Numbered from the stretch's first letter, positions 1 through 9,066 are shown. The stretch: DNA of 64,000 nucleotides from JBALVT01 sp036960305 (GCA_036960305.1 JBALWA010000014.1:1-64000); one strand, 5' to 3'. Program-made: numbers and translations. The notes: a model not told the origin generated them from the letters alone.

Positions 1-414
1 GTGCAGACTTACTGCCTCTTTGACGCCTATCCAGCGTGAATCATGAATCTCGCTGCCATCAATAACGACTTCATCATCGGATGCCACGGGCGCCGCATAA
101 ATCCAGGTATAGAAGCGCTTGGGCTCTATCACCGGCGTGGTCCAGTGGCTCAGCTGAATCATATCCTCCAACCGTGGCTGAAGACCGGATTCCTCCAATG
201 CCTCCCTCTCCGCTGCAAATTTGGATGCCTGTTGGAGGTCACCACCTGCTGCTTCCAGGTCTTCGGCATCAATAGCGCCTCCGGGGAATACCCAGAGACC
301 GCCAGCAAATGCCAGGGCCTTGTTACGCCGTAGCAACAGGGTTTGCAGACCCTCTGGACTATCGCGCAAAAGCACAACGGTGCTTGCTGGACGGGGTTCA
401 ACTATCGTGGACAT
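1..414 (-). CDS. NUDIX hydrolase, partial (cut by window edge)
   Basis: The visible 138 N-terminal residues form a NUDIX fold domain; the C-terminus lies beyond the left edge. The NUDIX box is split by an insertion: a GG near residue 37 precedes a long spacer, then the catalytic helix reads REALEESGL, matching REUxEExGU. That spacing resembles the NUDT19/CoA-diphosphatase-like subgroup rather than MutT. Such enzymes hydrolyse nucleoside diphosphates linked to another moiety; the substrate cannot be read here. It follows the M13 peptidase on the same strand by 63 nt and may be co-transcribed. The ATG at 414 has only a weak ribosome-binding site. Confidence 0.85.
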   Translation of the reverse strand, partial: MSTIVEPRPASTVVLLRDSPEGLQTLLLRRNKALAFAGGLWVFPGGAIDAEDLEAAGGDLQQASKFAAEREALEESGLQPRLEDMIQLSHWTTPVIEPKRFYTWIYAAPVASDDEVVIDGSEIHDSRWIGVKEAVSLH

Positions 415-477
415 ATCAACTACTCGTGGAAATTCCTAGTCATCATAGCCCAGCCCGCGGACAAACACACCGCCGGC

Positions 478-2529
478 TCACCATATCGCAACACGCTTCT
501 CCGGCGCGCGATACATCGCATCACCCGACTCAATATTGAACGCTTCATAAAAACCATCGACATTGGACAGCGTGCCATTCACGCGAAAGATTTCTGGGGA
601 ATGCACATCCGTCTTGATCATTTGCCTCGCACGCTCTTCACGGGAATGCCCCAGGAACGCCTGGGCAAAACCGATGAAGAAACGCTGCTGGCCCGTATAA
701 CCGTCCATGACCGGCGCCGGTTTGCCATCCAGTGACTTGAGATAGGCTTTGTAGGCGATAGAGGCTCCCGCCAGGTCGCCGATATTCTCGCCCTGGGTGT
801 ACGCACCATTCACGGCAACGCCGGGAAGAATCTCAAAGGCGTCATATTGCTTGATAAGTTCTTCAGTGCGTGACTTGAACGCAGCCCGATCATCATCGGT
901 CCACCAGTTGTTCAAACGCCCATCACCATCAAACTGTGCACCGCTATCATCGAAGCCGTGTCCTATCTCGTGACCAATGACCGAGCCAATCGCGCCATAG
1001 TTGACCGCGTCATCGACGGCCGGATCGAAAAACGGGGCCTGCAGTATTGCTGCGGGGAAATTAATCGAATTCTGCAAGGCGGAGTAGTAGGCATTTACGG
1101 TCTGTGGGTTCATGCTCCACTCCCGCTTATCGACCGGCTTACCCAATTTGTCCAGTTGGAAATGCAAGTCCCAGTGACTCACCCCCCGGGCATTGGCGAG
1201 AAGATCATCCCCAAGCGCCATGGACGAGTAGTCTTTCCACTTCGCCGGGTAGCCAATATTGGGCGTAAATTTTTCCAATTTCTCCAAAGCGTTGGCCCGG
1301 GTTTCTTCACCCATCCAATCGAGCGACTCGATAGACTCCCGGTAGGCGAGCACCAGATTGGCGACCAGTTCATCCATTCGGGTTTTGGCAATTGCTGGAA
1401 AATGCTGTTGCACGTATATCTGCCCAACAGATTCACCCACGGCACCGTTCACGAAACTGACTCCTCGCTTCCATCGGGGACGCATTTCCGGCGTGCCCTG
1501 CAAGGTCCTTGAGTAGAAATCGAAAGACAGCTCCTGTAAGTCCTGACTCAGATAAGATGCAGAAGAAGAGATCAGCCGTAGCTTCAGGTAATTTTTCCAC
1601 TCAGGCAGCGAGGTACTTCCCAACACGAGCGCAAAGCCGGCCAGAAATTCCGGCTGGGCCACGCTGATCACCTTGTCTGTAGACAAGCCAAAACCTGAAA
1701 AATAATCGTCCCAGGCAACAGTGTCTGGCAGCGCATCCTGGCCGGGGCCATACAGATTGTGCCACAGCGGATAATTACGGTTCTTCTCAGGGGGCCTATG
1801 ATGGCTGGCCAAAGCACTTTCCAGTGCCCAACTACCATTCACTGCGTCGCCAGCTTCCTGGTCGCTGTAGCCCAGTTTGAGATACAGTTTGAGGGCATAG
1901 TCTTTGTAGGCAGCGATGATCGCTTGCCCCTTCTCACTCTCATCCGTATAAAAATCGCTATTGGGTAAACCCAGCCCGGATTGAAACAGGAAGATACGAT
2001 ATCGATCAGGTTCATCGAAGTCGGGCATCACCGATAGCCCCAGAGGATATTTGATACCCGCATCATCCGCATAGGCGAAGAATGAAAGAAGGTCCTTTTT
2101 ATCGGCGATCGCATCAATCTGAGCGAGCTCCGCCTGCAGGGGCTTTATACCCAGGGCGTTGACCCTGTCTTCATCCATAAAACTGTTGTACAACAGACTT
2201 ATCCGGCCTTCCGGACTGTCCGGTGATACCGTTTCCTGCGCCGATTCTTCTATGATTTTTCGTACATCGTCATCTGCAGCTTCCCGCAGGCGTTCGAAAC
2301 TCCCATCCCTGGATTTGTCGTCGGGAATGTCATTCGCCGCCAACCAGCCGCCATTGACGAAGTGAAAAAAGTCATCCTGTGGTCGTACCGCGGTGTCGCG
2401 GTTTTCCATCAAGACACCGGAAGTTAGCGGCTTGGGGGGTTCGCTCTCTCCCCCAACACTCGCACAGGCAAGCAACATACTTGCCGCGGCAACCATGAAC
2501 GCAGAGACGCAAAGGCCTTTATTAACCAT
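478..2529 (-). CDS. M13 family metallopeptidase (neprilysin/PepO-like), lipoprotein
   Basis: A 683-residue zinc endopeptidase of the M13 family, probably in the periplasm and membrane-anchored. The zinc site HEIGH lies at residues 520-524 and the third ligand glutamate at about 581 in GENIGDLAG, the family hallmark. The N-terminus is a lipoprotein signal with lipobox-like MLLACAS. The start at 2529 was chosen because AAGGA sits 7 nt upstream and a signal peptide follows directly; a longer reading to 2859 has no such support and overlaps the next gene. Length matches the family (about 650-700). The C-terminus is RVAIW rather than the usual CxVW. It lies 40 nt downstream of the DUF442 phosphatase gene and is likely co-transcribed with it. 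Confidence 0.93.
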   Translation of the reverse strand: MVNKGLCVSAFMVAAASMLLACASVGGESEPPKPLTSGVLMENRDTAVRPQDDFFHFVNGGWLAANDIPDDKSRDGSFERLREAADDDVRKIIEESAQETVSPDSPEGRISLLYNSFMDEDRVNALGIKPLQAELAQIDAIADKKDLLSFFAYADDAGIKYPLGLSVMPDFDEPDRYRIFLFQSGLGLPNSDFYTDESEKGQAIIAAYKDYALKLYLKLGYSDQEAGDAVNGSWALESALASHHRPPEKNRNYPLWHNLYGPGQDALPDTVAWDDYFSGFGLSTDKVISVAQPEFLAGFALVLGSTSLPEWKNYLKLRLISSSASYLSQDLQELSFDFYSRTLQGTPEMRPRWKRGVSFVNGAVGESVGQIYVQQHFPAIAKTRMDELVANLVLAYRESIESLDWMGEETRANALEKLEKFTPNIGYPAKWKDYSSMALGDDLLANARGVSHWDLHFQLDKLGKPVDKREWSMNPQTVNAYYSALQNSINFPAAILQAPFFDPAVDDAVNYGAIGSVIGHEIGHGFDDSGAQFDGDGRLNNWWTDDDRAAFKSRTEELIKQYDAFEILPGVAVNGAYTQGENIGDLAGASIAYKAYLKSLDGKPAPVMDGYTGQQRFFIGFAQAFLGHSREERARQMIKTDVHSPEIFRVNGTLSNVDGFYEAFNIESGDAMYRAPEKRVAIW

Positions 2530-2569
2530 GAGATTGTCCTTAATAATGTTGTTGTTGATGTCAGAGAGA

Positions 2570-2971
2570 CTAGCTGCGTCCAGACATCGCCAAATCGTAA
2601 CCCAACTTTTTAGCAACACCCACCGCGGCATCGACTTCATCGTCCCCACGGGTTGTAACCCAGAGATTGGTGCAGCGTGTGCCCGTGCGACAAAACGCCA
2701 GAACAGGCGCCTCGGTATTGTCCAGCAATGAGGCCATGACACCCACATCAGGCCCGGGGAAAGAGGGCGCTGTAACGGGCAGGTAATAGTAGCTGAGCCC
2801 AGCCGCTTGTGCTGCCACAGCGATCGCGTCACTCCCGGGTTGCTCCGGGGCTTCGCCATCGGGGCGGTTATTAACCAACACCTTGAAACCCGCCGCCGCT
2901 ATCGCCGCGACATCGTCCGGGGATATCTGCTCTGACACAGACAGCGTGTCCGTTAACTGCACGATTCTCAT
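2570..2971 (-). CDS. DUF442 / TIGR01244-type protein tyrosine phosphatase-like protein
   Basis: A 133-residue protein of the beta-lactamase-hydrolase-like (DUF442) group, a compact dual-specificity-phosphatase fold. The active-site loop is visible as Cys94-Arg-Thr-Gly-Thr-Arg99, preceded by the beta strand PVLAF; the early NNRPDGE segment is also typical. Members stand alone or are fused to sulfide-handling enzymes (Blh/SQRDL context); no such partner is nearby. AGAGGA about 9 nt upstream supports the ATG at 2971. It is the first gene of a probable unit with the M13 peptidase and NUDIX genes. Substrate unknown. Confidence 0.85.
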   Translation of the reverse strand: MRIVQLTDTLSVSEQISPDDVAAIAAAGFKVLVNNRPDGEAPEQPGSDAIAVAAQAAGLSYYYLPVTAPSFPGPDVGVMASLLDNTEAPVLAFCRTGTRCTNLWVTTRGDDEVDAAVGVAKKLGYDLAMSGRS

Positions 2972-3023
2972 TTCTACTTCCTCTCAATACTTCAAAGCGG
3001 CCTTTATAGCATGCCGGCGACAA

Positions 3024-3830
3024 TCATTCGCCCTTGAATTGCGGCGACCTTTTCTCCTTGAATGCCCGGGGGCCTTCACGGGCATCCTTGCTCATCATTA
3101 CATCGCCTGCCTGCCCCATTTCAAACTGAAATGCGTCTGCCCAGGGCATGGTATGAGTTTCCAAGGCAGTACGCTTGATGGCCTGTAATGCCAGCGGTGC
3201 TTGCCGGCACACATTGTCAGCATACTGTTCCGCCCTGGCCTGCAACTCAGCCAGTGGCACAAGCTCGGAAACCAGCCCCATGGCCAGGGCATCCTGTGCT
3301 GAAATTGGCTCACCCCCCAACAAGATTTTCATAGCATGTGCCCAGGGCAACTGTCGGGCCAGCCTGACCATCGAGCCAGCACCGGGAACAACCCCCACCT
3401 TTGGCTCCGGCAGAGCAAACTGCGCGTGATCTGCAGCAATGCGAATATCGGTTGCCTGCAACAGTTCCGTGCCACCCCCCAGGGCCCTGCCATTCACGGC
3501 GGCGATCACAGGTTTGTACAGGGGTTCGCCCTTCAACATGATGCGATCGGGCAGCATGGGGTCCGCCAATAAACGCTCCTCTAATGCATTCTCCGGCTGC
3601 TTCGCTCCGGTCCACAAGGGGATCACCTGGGACAAATCTCCCCCGCAACAAAAGTCGACCTCGCCTGCGGCCGTCAGCACGGCAACGCGTATATTGTCGT
3701 CCGCACGCACCTCATCCCAGGCGTCGGCCAGTTCCACAAACAGCTCACCATTGAGCATGTTTTTTTGCTCTGGCCTGTTCAGGGTCAGCCAGGCCTGATG
3801 GCCGCGTTTCTCAAATAAAAGCGCACTCAT
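3024..3830 (-). CDS. Enoyl-CoA hydratase/isomerase family protein (crotonase)
   Basis: A 268-residue crotonase. The first oxyanion-hole segment is DFCCGGDLSQ (about 59-68) and the second is NGRALGGGTEL (about 113-123). Glu142 aligns with the catalytic Glu144 of rat hydratase, but the second acid (Glu164) is replaced by Lys168 in AMKILLGG. A straightforward hydratase is therefore less likely than an isomerase, hydrolase or lyase of the same fold. The start at 3830 is supported by AGGAAGAACA before the ATG; a longer reading to 3893 has no such site. The gene is divergent from the AraC regulator at 4015, with a putative operator half-site at 3980-3996 facing it. Confidence 0.9.
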   Translation of the reverse strand: MSALLFEKRGHQAWLTLNRPEQKNMLNGELFVELADAWDEVRADDNIRVAVLTAAGEVDFCCGGDLSQVIPLWTGAKQPENALEERLLADPMLPDRIMLKGEPLYKPVIAAVNGRALGGGTELLQATDIRIAADHAQFALPEPKVGVVPGAGSMVRLARQLPWAHAMKILLGGEPISAQDALAMGLVSELVPLAELQARAEQYADNVCRQAPLALQAIKRTALETHTMPWADAFQFEMGQAGDVMMSKDAREGPRAFKEKRSPQFKGE

Positions 3831-3979
3831 TGTTCTTCCTCTCCTTATGCGAGGGCTACACCGTACCCGAGTCGTAGCATTCCCCCAAGTCAAAAAAAGG
3901 TAAAAGCGAATCAGGTTTATGGGGCTGAACCGAGAGCACCTTCACCGCAGTTGGCCAAGGGAAGAGCAATGGGTGTATA

Positions 3980-3996
3980 GTTGATATATAACGACA
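3980..3996 (-). promoter_or_regulatory. Putative AraC-type operator half-site A
   Basis: The minus strand reads TGTCGTTATATATCAAC, matching the 17-bp half-site of the paired elements at 6982-7019, 15865-15902 and 16990-17027. The 13-mer TTTCTGTCGTTAT here is identical to the one at site D. The position expected for a partner 21 bp away (4001-4017) does not match well. The site lies 18 nt before the AraC gene start and about 150 nt upstream of the divergent crotonase, so it could serve autoregulation, crotonase control or both. Confidence 0.5.
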
Positions 3997-4014
3997 GAAA
4001 CGATAAGTGAAGTT

Positions 4015-5019
4015 ATGAGCAATTATCTGGTGAGAGCTTCCGCGCTGCAGGGCTACCGCGAAACGGTAACCCAACTGAATGGCAATCCTGAGACGATTCT
4101 GGCCAGTGCGGGCTTGACCGGTCTGGATGCCGACCCGGAAGCCTGGATACCCTACAGCGCCTACCTGCAACTGCTGGAGAACTCTGCAAAGATTCTGGAC
4201 TGCGCGTCCTTCGGACTCCTGCTGTCAAAAAAACAGGATATCAATATTCTGGGCGCAGTGGGCTTTATAATCCAGCAAGCCCCCGATATCCGCACAGCGC
4301 TGCGAGAGTTGAGCCAGTACTTTGGTCATCACAATCAGGGGGCAACCGTCACCACCACCGTCGAGGATGGCACCACCCACTGGACTTTCACCAGCAAACC
4401 CCAACAGTACGCCCCCATGTACCAGCAGAGCGACCTGGTGGCGGGAATCGCCACCAAAGTCATGCATCTGCTGTATTCACAATGGAAGCCCACTGCTATT
4501 TATTTGCCCCACAGTGCACCGGCCAACACACGACCCTATCGCGAGGTGTTTGATTGTCCGATCTACTTTGACTGGGACACCACTATTGTCGCCAGCAAGG
4601 CAACCATTCTTGATACGCCCCTGGCTGAAGCGAACCCGCGACTTCACTCGGTTCTGGAGGCCCATTTAGGCGAATTACAACGGACGTTCAGCGACGACTT
4701 CAGCGCCAAGGTGAGCTACCTGATAAAGCAGGCGCTGTTGACCGGGGATTGTTCTGTTGACCGCGTGGCAAGTTTCCTCGCCATGAACAAGCGCACCTTG
4801 CAACGCAAACTCAGCGCCATTGACACCAGTTACAAGGACCTGCTGGATGAGGTCCGATTTGAGATAGCCTGTAATTATTTGCGTGAGTCGACTGGGCCGC
4901 TTACGCTGTTGGCCCACATGCTGTGCTATTCGGAGTTAAGCGTCTTCTCTAATGCTTTCCGCCAGCGCTACGGCATGTCGCCCAGGGAATGGAAAAAGCA
5001 AATGTCACAAGCGGTGTAG
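4015..5019 (+). CDS. AraC family transcriptional regulator (Arabinose_bd + HTH_18 type)
   Basis: A 334-residue regulator. Residues about 20-200 resemble the Arabinose_bd-type sensor domain found in ArgR/OruR-like AraC proteins, and about 230-330 carry the double helix-turn-helix, with DRVASFLAMNKRTLQRKL as first HTH and the characteristic SVFSNAFRQRYGMSPREWK as second. It is divergent from the crotonase and convergent with the VOC/SRPBCC gene (7 nt between stops). It is the only regulator gene within the island. AraC proteins bind two 17-bp direct half-sites about 21 bp apart, exactly the geometry of the repeats found upstream of several island genes, so it is the best candidate to control them. 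The effector is unknown. Confidence 0.93.
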   Translation: MSNYLVRASALQGYRETVTQLNGNPETILASAGLTGLDADPEAWIPYSAYLQLLENSAKILDCASFGLLLSKKQDINILGAVGFIIQQAPDIRTALRELSQYFGHHNQGATVTTTVEDGTTHWTFTSKPQQYAPMYQQSDLVAGIATKVMHLLYSQWKPTAIYLPHSAPANTRPYREVFDCPIYFDWDTTIVASKATILDTPLAEANPRLHSVLEAHLGELQRTFSDDFSAKVSYLIKQALLTGDCSVDRVASFLAMNKRTLQRKLSAIDTSYKDLLDEVRFEIACNYLRESTGPLTLLAHMLCYSELSVFSNAFRQRYGMSPREWKKQMSQAV

Positions 5020-5026
5020 TCGAGGA

Positions 5027-6430
5027 TTAGGCGATGGCGCCGGATTCCAGCTGGCGCTTAAGCCTGCCCAGAACATAGGAAATAAGCCGCCGCAGAAACC
5101 ACTGCGTGACCCATCCGGTACCGGGAATCATCGGTCTGAATTGAATCCGCCATTGCGCAAGCGTTGCCTGCCCCATGGGAAGTACCCGGATACTGCCGAG
5201 ATGGTCTTTAACCGGCGCGCCCTTGCGCAGGCGATAGTCATAGCCTGTGCCGGCATCCCAGCTCACGACTTCTTCCTCTAGCACTGCGCCTAGACCTTTC
5301 ATCTGCCGCACGGCGCCAATACCGTTTTTGTCTGGTGCACCCTCAGCGATCAGGGTGACATGCTTTTGTGCCCACCATTTCCCCATGGACGCATGATCAG
5401 TCAGCGCCTGCCAGACAATCTCCGGCGGAACATTCATGGCAAGCTCCACCGTCAGGTTCCGTAAACCGTCAACCGCAAGGCTGGGCGATGAACGGCGAGC
5501 ATCAAAGCCCATTTGACCGTCATACCATGGCTGAACCTGCAACAACTCAACACTAAAGCCCTGGTCGTCGTTAACATACACCACGTTCCAGGCCCCCATA
5601 TTCAAGGGCCGCCAGTTGCCCTTTACGCCGGCGTCCTGACAGCGTTTGTGTACAGCCTTAAACACTTTTTTGGAGCGAAAACCCAGCGCAATATTCAGTA
5701 AACCCTGATCACTGATCCGGTAATCTTCTGCCTGGGGCCGACCTACAGGGTCGGTATACTGAGCAAGTTCCACCAGCGCGTCCCCCGCACGCAGCACTTG
5801 TCGCCTGGACTGTGCGCCCGCCAAACCCCAGAGAGCTTCATGCTCTGGCAAGTGTAACTCATCCGCAACTTCAACCAAGCCGAGCACATCGCGAAAATAG
5901 TTGAGTGAGGCCTCCAGGTCGGGAACGGAAACCGTGACGCCGACAGTCATTACCGGAACACCCGGATTAACGGCAATGCCGCGATCAGCCACAGGATCAG
6001 ACTCAAACAATTCAAGTAAAACGCCCTCCGGATCCCTGACACAGACCCTGCGCTGACCGACCTCGCCTTGCGGTGCAGTGAGAGGCTCTGAGCCCATCAC
6101 TTGCAATCGGGCGATGGTTTCGTCGAATTGCTGAACCTGAAGCATCAGGCTGCTGTATCCAATATCGCAAGGCCGCCAATCGTGTGCTAGAAGTCGGGTT
6201 CGAGGCTGTTCAAACTGGAATAGCTCCAGCTGAAAAAACTCCTGCCCGTCACCCAACCACCAGCAACTACTGCGAGCTCCCGGCACGCCCTGGACTTTCT
6301 CAGCAATATAGCCCTTAAAAGCATTGGTACCCGAACACGGCACAAAGCCGAAAACGCCGGTATACCACGCATGGGTACGCGGCAAGTCCGTAACACTCAT
6401 GGCGATCTGGCAAAGCGGTAATGAACTCAT
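5027..6430 (-). CDS. VOC-VOC-SRPBCC three-domain fusion protein
   Basis: A 467-residue cytosolic protein with three parts: a glyoxalase/VOC domain at about 5-125, a second VOC domain at about 150-275 (VMTVGVTVSVPDLEASLNYF begins it), and an SRPBCC/START-like domain at about 315-460 (LTVELAMNVPPEIVWQALTD, GKWWAQ). VOC pairs occur in extradiol dioxygenases and glyoxalases; SRPBCC domains bind hydrophobic ligands. No unambiguous His/His/Glu metal triad could be assigned by eye, so dioxygenase, isomerase or ligand-binding roles remain open. It lies 5 nt downstream of the cupin gene, which argues for translational coupling and a shared pathway. No one-name family is recognised for the fusion. Confidence 0.85.
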   Translation of the reverse strand: MSSLPLCQIAMSVTDLPRTHAWYTGVFGFVPCSGTNAFKGYIAEKVQGVPGARSSCWWLGDGQEFFQLELFQFEQPRTRLLAHDWRPCDIGYSSLMLQVQQFDETIARLQVMGSEPLTAPQGEVGQRRVCVRDPEGVLLELFESDPVADRGIAVNPGVPVMTVGVTVSVPDLEASLNYFRDVLGLVEVADELHLPEHEALWGLAGAQSRRQVLRAGDALVELAQYTDPVGRPQAEDYRISDQGLLNIALGFRSKKVFKAVHKRCQDAGVKGNWRPLNMGAWNVVYVNDDQGFSVELLQVQPWYDGQMGFDARRSSPSLAVDGLRNLTVELAMNVPPEIVWQALTDHASMGKWWAQKHVTLIAEGAPDKNGIGAVRQMKGLGAVLEEEVVSWDAGTGYDYRLRKGAPVKDHLGSIRVLPMGQATLAQWRIQFRPMIPGTGWVTQWFLRRLISYVLGRLKRQLESGAIA

Positions 6431-6435
6431 TCGAC

Positions 6436-6912
6436 TCAGGCCGCCGGTGCTATGACGTCGACCAGGCTCATGATATCCAGCTGATCCGCTTCAGCTTGGG
6501 TCACGCCCTCCAGCGCTTTCAGCAGTGGCATGTTCAGCTTGATCACTGTTCCATCTTCCAAAAAGTTATCCAGGTATTGACCGTCTTTGCCATCGAAAAC
6601 AATAAACAACTCTGCGCCGTTATCACTCCAGGGCGTGTGATCATTACCCTCATCTTCCCAGGCCGTTTCACCCGGACCAAAACTGCCCTCATCGTAGGCC
6701 CACTCGCCGCTGATGGTGTAGGCAATTGCACGGCAATAGTGAGTATGGCGTGGCATCTTGCTGCCCGGCTCAAACTTGATCTTAACCACAACACGATCCA
6801 TTTCCACATCGGCCTTGAGGACTTTAATGAATACGCCCTCAGACCCGGGAAGCGGTATTCCTATCCACTCCTGATTGCCATCGCGGATGATGCTCATTGT
6901 TTCTGTGTCCAT
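6436..6912 (-). CDS. Cupin domain protein (ChrR/dioxygenase-like)
   Basis: A 158-residue single-domain cupin. The first motif is visible around GSKMPRHTHYCRAIAYTISGEW, with metal-ligand histidines in RHTHY; the second motif is degenerate around WEDEGNDHTPW. It resembles ChrR-like and dihydroxyacetophenone-dioxygenase-like cupins. The start at 6912 has a strong GGGGA 8 nt upstream. Earlier in-frame starts (ATG 6966, GTG 6999) fall next to or inside the putative operator/promoter at 6982-7019 and lack a good ribosome-binding site. It is first in an operon with the VOC-VOC-SRPBCC gene. A role in ring or side-chain oxidation is inference only. Confidence 0.85.
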   Translation of the reverse strand: MDTETMSIIRDGNQEWIGIPLPGSEGVFIKVLKADVEMDRVVVKIKFEPGSKMPRHTHYCRAIAYTISGEWAYDEGSFGPGETAWEDEGNDHTPWSDNGAELFIVFDGKDGQYLDNFLEDGTVIKLNMPLLKALEGVTQAEADQLDIMSLVDVIAPAA

Positions 6913-6981
6913 AACGTTTTCCCCATTTTCATCAAAGGTTGTAGGTACGGTTGATATGCTACGCATTTGAATCTTCGAAAA

Positions 6982-7019
6982 CTTAATATATGACGACACA
7001 AAATTGCTAATCGGCGTCA
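6982..7019 (-). promoter_or_regulatory. Putative AraC-type paired operator B upstream of cupin operon
   Basis: On the minus strand two 17-mers occur: TGACGCCGATTAGCAAT (7019-7003) and TGTCGTCATATATTAAG (6998-6982), starting exactly 21 bp apart. The second contains a plausible -10 (TATATT) and is followed by AAGTTTTCGAA. Aligned with site D, about 29 of 41 positions agree. No good -35 hexamer is visible, as expected for activator-dependent promoters. Confidence 0.6.
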
Positions 7020-7113
7020 GGGATCGAGACAGCGGCCGTTTATTACTGGCTCTCCATCCGAATTAATAGACGCTGCCGGACGGCGCTGAACACCGACAGG
7101 CAGCGAGCGGCTT

Positions 7114-9066
7114 TCAAGGCCCCGGTGAATACCAGATTGGCGAGGTATACGCTCGCTCCTGCAGGCTGACCGGTGCACCTGCGGGAATCTCTTCACCAAA
7201 CCGGGCCGCATCATAGGTTGTCCAGCGCGGCGTGGGTATTTCAATGACTCTGGCGTAGTAGAAGGCTTGCCTGGACGGGTCGAACTCAGGGTCTTTCCAC
7301 ACAGCAATCAGTTCTGCGCTACCTATGGTATTCGTCCAGGTAGCATTAGTCGCATCTACGGTGCTGCCAACCGGGGGCAGACTCCCATCGCGGTCCAGTT
7401 TGCGTTTGTCGGCATCGCCCCAAACGGTATTATAGACTTTCTCCTGTGCCTTACCGTTGGCATCCAGCCAACCCTTGACGATCTGAATACGATCGAGATT
7501 ACCACTCTGAGGATCCTTCATCGCCGCGACAAGAAAGGTCGGTGCCCTACCCTCTGCTGTCGTCAGGTCTCCTCCCATCGGCACCCCTTTGCGATAACCC
7601 AGGGCAGCGGGTTGACGACTCCTGGCATCCTCCGGTGAGAAATCAAACCCCCCAAAGAAACGCACACGGATACGCGGCCCGGTGGTCGCAAAGGTTTCTT
7701 TACGCTGCATGGCGTCAAAGATTTCACCGCGGTTATTTTCATTGGCCCAGACAGCAACAATACCCGACGCGACGGTCTGCCAGCCCAGGCGTGCGATACC
7801 CAGGGCAGGGTTTGCCTTTTCAACGCCGGCGGAGCGACCGGGGTGCGGTTCTTTAGGAGCCATCTTCCCGAAGAAGTTGTTTTCTGCATTTGTCGAAAGC
7901 GCAGTGTGAGTATCGGTCGAGCCAATCATGCCGAATTTATAGGGATTACTTCCCCCGGACGCCTCCAATTCCAGACCGCGTTTCAAAGCCGATCGAGCAT
8001 ACTCCCCGGGAAGCATCTGCGGTGTTTTGGCCTGACTGACATCAAGGTTGCCAATATCCCAGGTCTCAAAATCGGCGAATTCATCCTCGGGAGAAAGCAG
8101 GGGGTGCGCCTCTCCATCGCCCTTGGTTTGGCTTACTTCAACCAGTGGTTCCCAACGGCTGCGGGTTGCGAGGTAATCAGCATCCAGCGGTTTATCTTCG
8201 TTGAAATTATCAACCAGGGGAAACATCCAGCCGTTCGACAGGTTGCCGTTGTGGGGAATTGCCAGCATGCTGCCGCCGGTTTCCTGCTCCCAGTTTGCCA
8301 TCCATTTCCACAGGTCACGGGGATCCGGACTGCCCTTAGGCGGGGTCGTGGTGTAAGGCTCAATCATGTTGGCCTTATCAGCGCCATCGCGCATCAATAC
8401 CACACGGTGCAGGTTGTTGCCCTTGACCAGCGATGTCCATTCAAAACCTATCAACGCGGTAAACCGACCGGGGTCATTGTAGTCTTCCGCGGCCTGCACG
8501 ATCGTTTCCCAGGTGGCCTTATAGGCCGGATTCCCCGGCTGGTAATTCAAGGCCTCATTCATTTCCCCCTGGGAAAACCTTCTGATCATTTCGACGGTCG
8601 CTTCCCGTGCCGCCTTCCCGCCCTTATTGAATGCGGCATTTAATTCTCGGCCGTAGGGGTCAGCCATGATATTGGGCTTGCCGGAGAGAATATCGAGGAT
8701 TACGCCCATGCCGTCTGTGTGATCTGCAACCGCGAGAAAGTCATAGGGCTGGGAGATGCGCACCGCTTGCCCAGTGTTGGAAGTGAGCTGCTCACCACGT
8801 GCAAAACGGTAGGCATCCCTGGGCATCAGGCGCGTGCCACTGCCCCCGGCATCACCTGAGAGTCCGGTGTGAACATGGACATCCCCAAACAGCACTTTTG
8901 ACGGGTAGGTTTGATTTGCATAGGGCGAATAAGGCTGGCCCTTGCTTGCACCGGCGGATTCCGCCGCAGCACCAGAACCTAAACTCACAGCACAAAGACA
9001 GATCCCACAGAGTAGAGATTTTTTGGTAGTAGCGTCTTCAGGCCTGGTGACAGTAACTCGCTTCAT
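7114..9066 (-). CDS. Secreted DUF3604 protein, paralogue 1 (PHP-like metal motifs)
   Basis: A 650-residue DUF3604 protein with an N-terminal signal peptide (hydrophobic about 17-36). Four segments recall the PHP/amidohydrolase metal site: HVH at 64-66 within GDVHVHTG, ADHTDG further on, IPHN in the middle and STDTHT later. A metal-dependent hydrolase in the periplasm is plausible, but the reaction of DUF3604 is not known to me. The ATG at 9066 has AAAGGAG 9 nt upstream. It is last in a same-strand series TBDR-2, TBDR-1, sulfatase, DUF3604 with gaps of 42-44 nt, which ties it to import and desulfation of one substrate. It shares C-terminal blocks (RIQIVKGW, EIPTPRWT, SPIWY) with the paralogues at 18174 and 22039. 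Confidence 0.92.
   Translation of the reverse strand: MKRVTVTRPEDATTKKSLLCGICLCAVSLGSGAAAESAGASKGQPYSPYANQTYPSKVLFGDVHVHTGLSGDAGGSGTRLMPRDAYRFARGEQLTSNTGQAVRISQPYDFLAVADHTDGMGVILDILSGKPNIMADPYGRELNAAFNKGGKAAREATVEMIRRFSQGEMNEALNYQPGNPAYKATWETIVQAAEDYNDPGRFTALIGFEWTSLVKGNNLHRVVLMRDGADKANMIEPYTTTPPKGSPDPRDLWKWMANWEQETGGSMLAIPHNGNLSNGWMFPLVDNFNEDKPLDADYLATRSRWEPLVEVSQTKGDGEAHPLLSPEDEFADFETWDIGNLDVSQAKTPQMLPGEYARSALKRGLELEASGGSNPYKFGMIGSTDTHTALSTNAENNFFGKMAPKEPHPGRSAGVEKANPALGIARLGWQTVASGIVAVWANENNRGEIFDAMQRKETFATTGPRIRVRFFGGFDFSPEDARSRQPAALGYRKGVPMGGDLTTAEGRAPTFLVAAMKDPQSGNLDRIQIVKGWLDANGKAQEKVYNTVWGDADKRKLDRDGSLPPVGSTVDATNATWTNTIGSAELIAVWKDPEFDPSRQAFYYARVIEIPTPRWTTYDAARFGEEIPAGAPVSLQERAYTSPIWYSPGP

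Noticed and set aside
2530..2859. N-terminal extension of the M13 peptidase by 110 residues
   Set aside because: It overlaps the DUF442 gene, lacks a ribosome-binding site and would bury the lipoprotein signal.
6913..6999. Longer cupin start sites at 6966 (ATG) and 6999 (GTG)
   Set aside because: They fall next to or inside the putative promoter/operator and have weak ribosome-binding sites, while 6912 has GGGGA at the right distance.
7843..8643. A 266-codon open frame on the plus strand
   Set aside because: It lies fully opposite the DUF3604-1 gene, has no recognisable domain, and reads as an antisense shadow of a GC-biased coding region.
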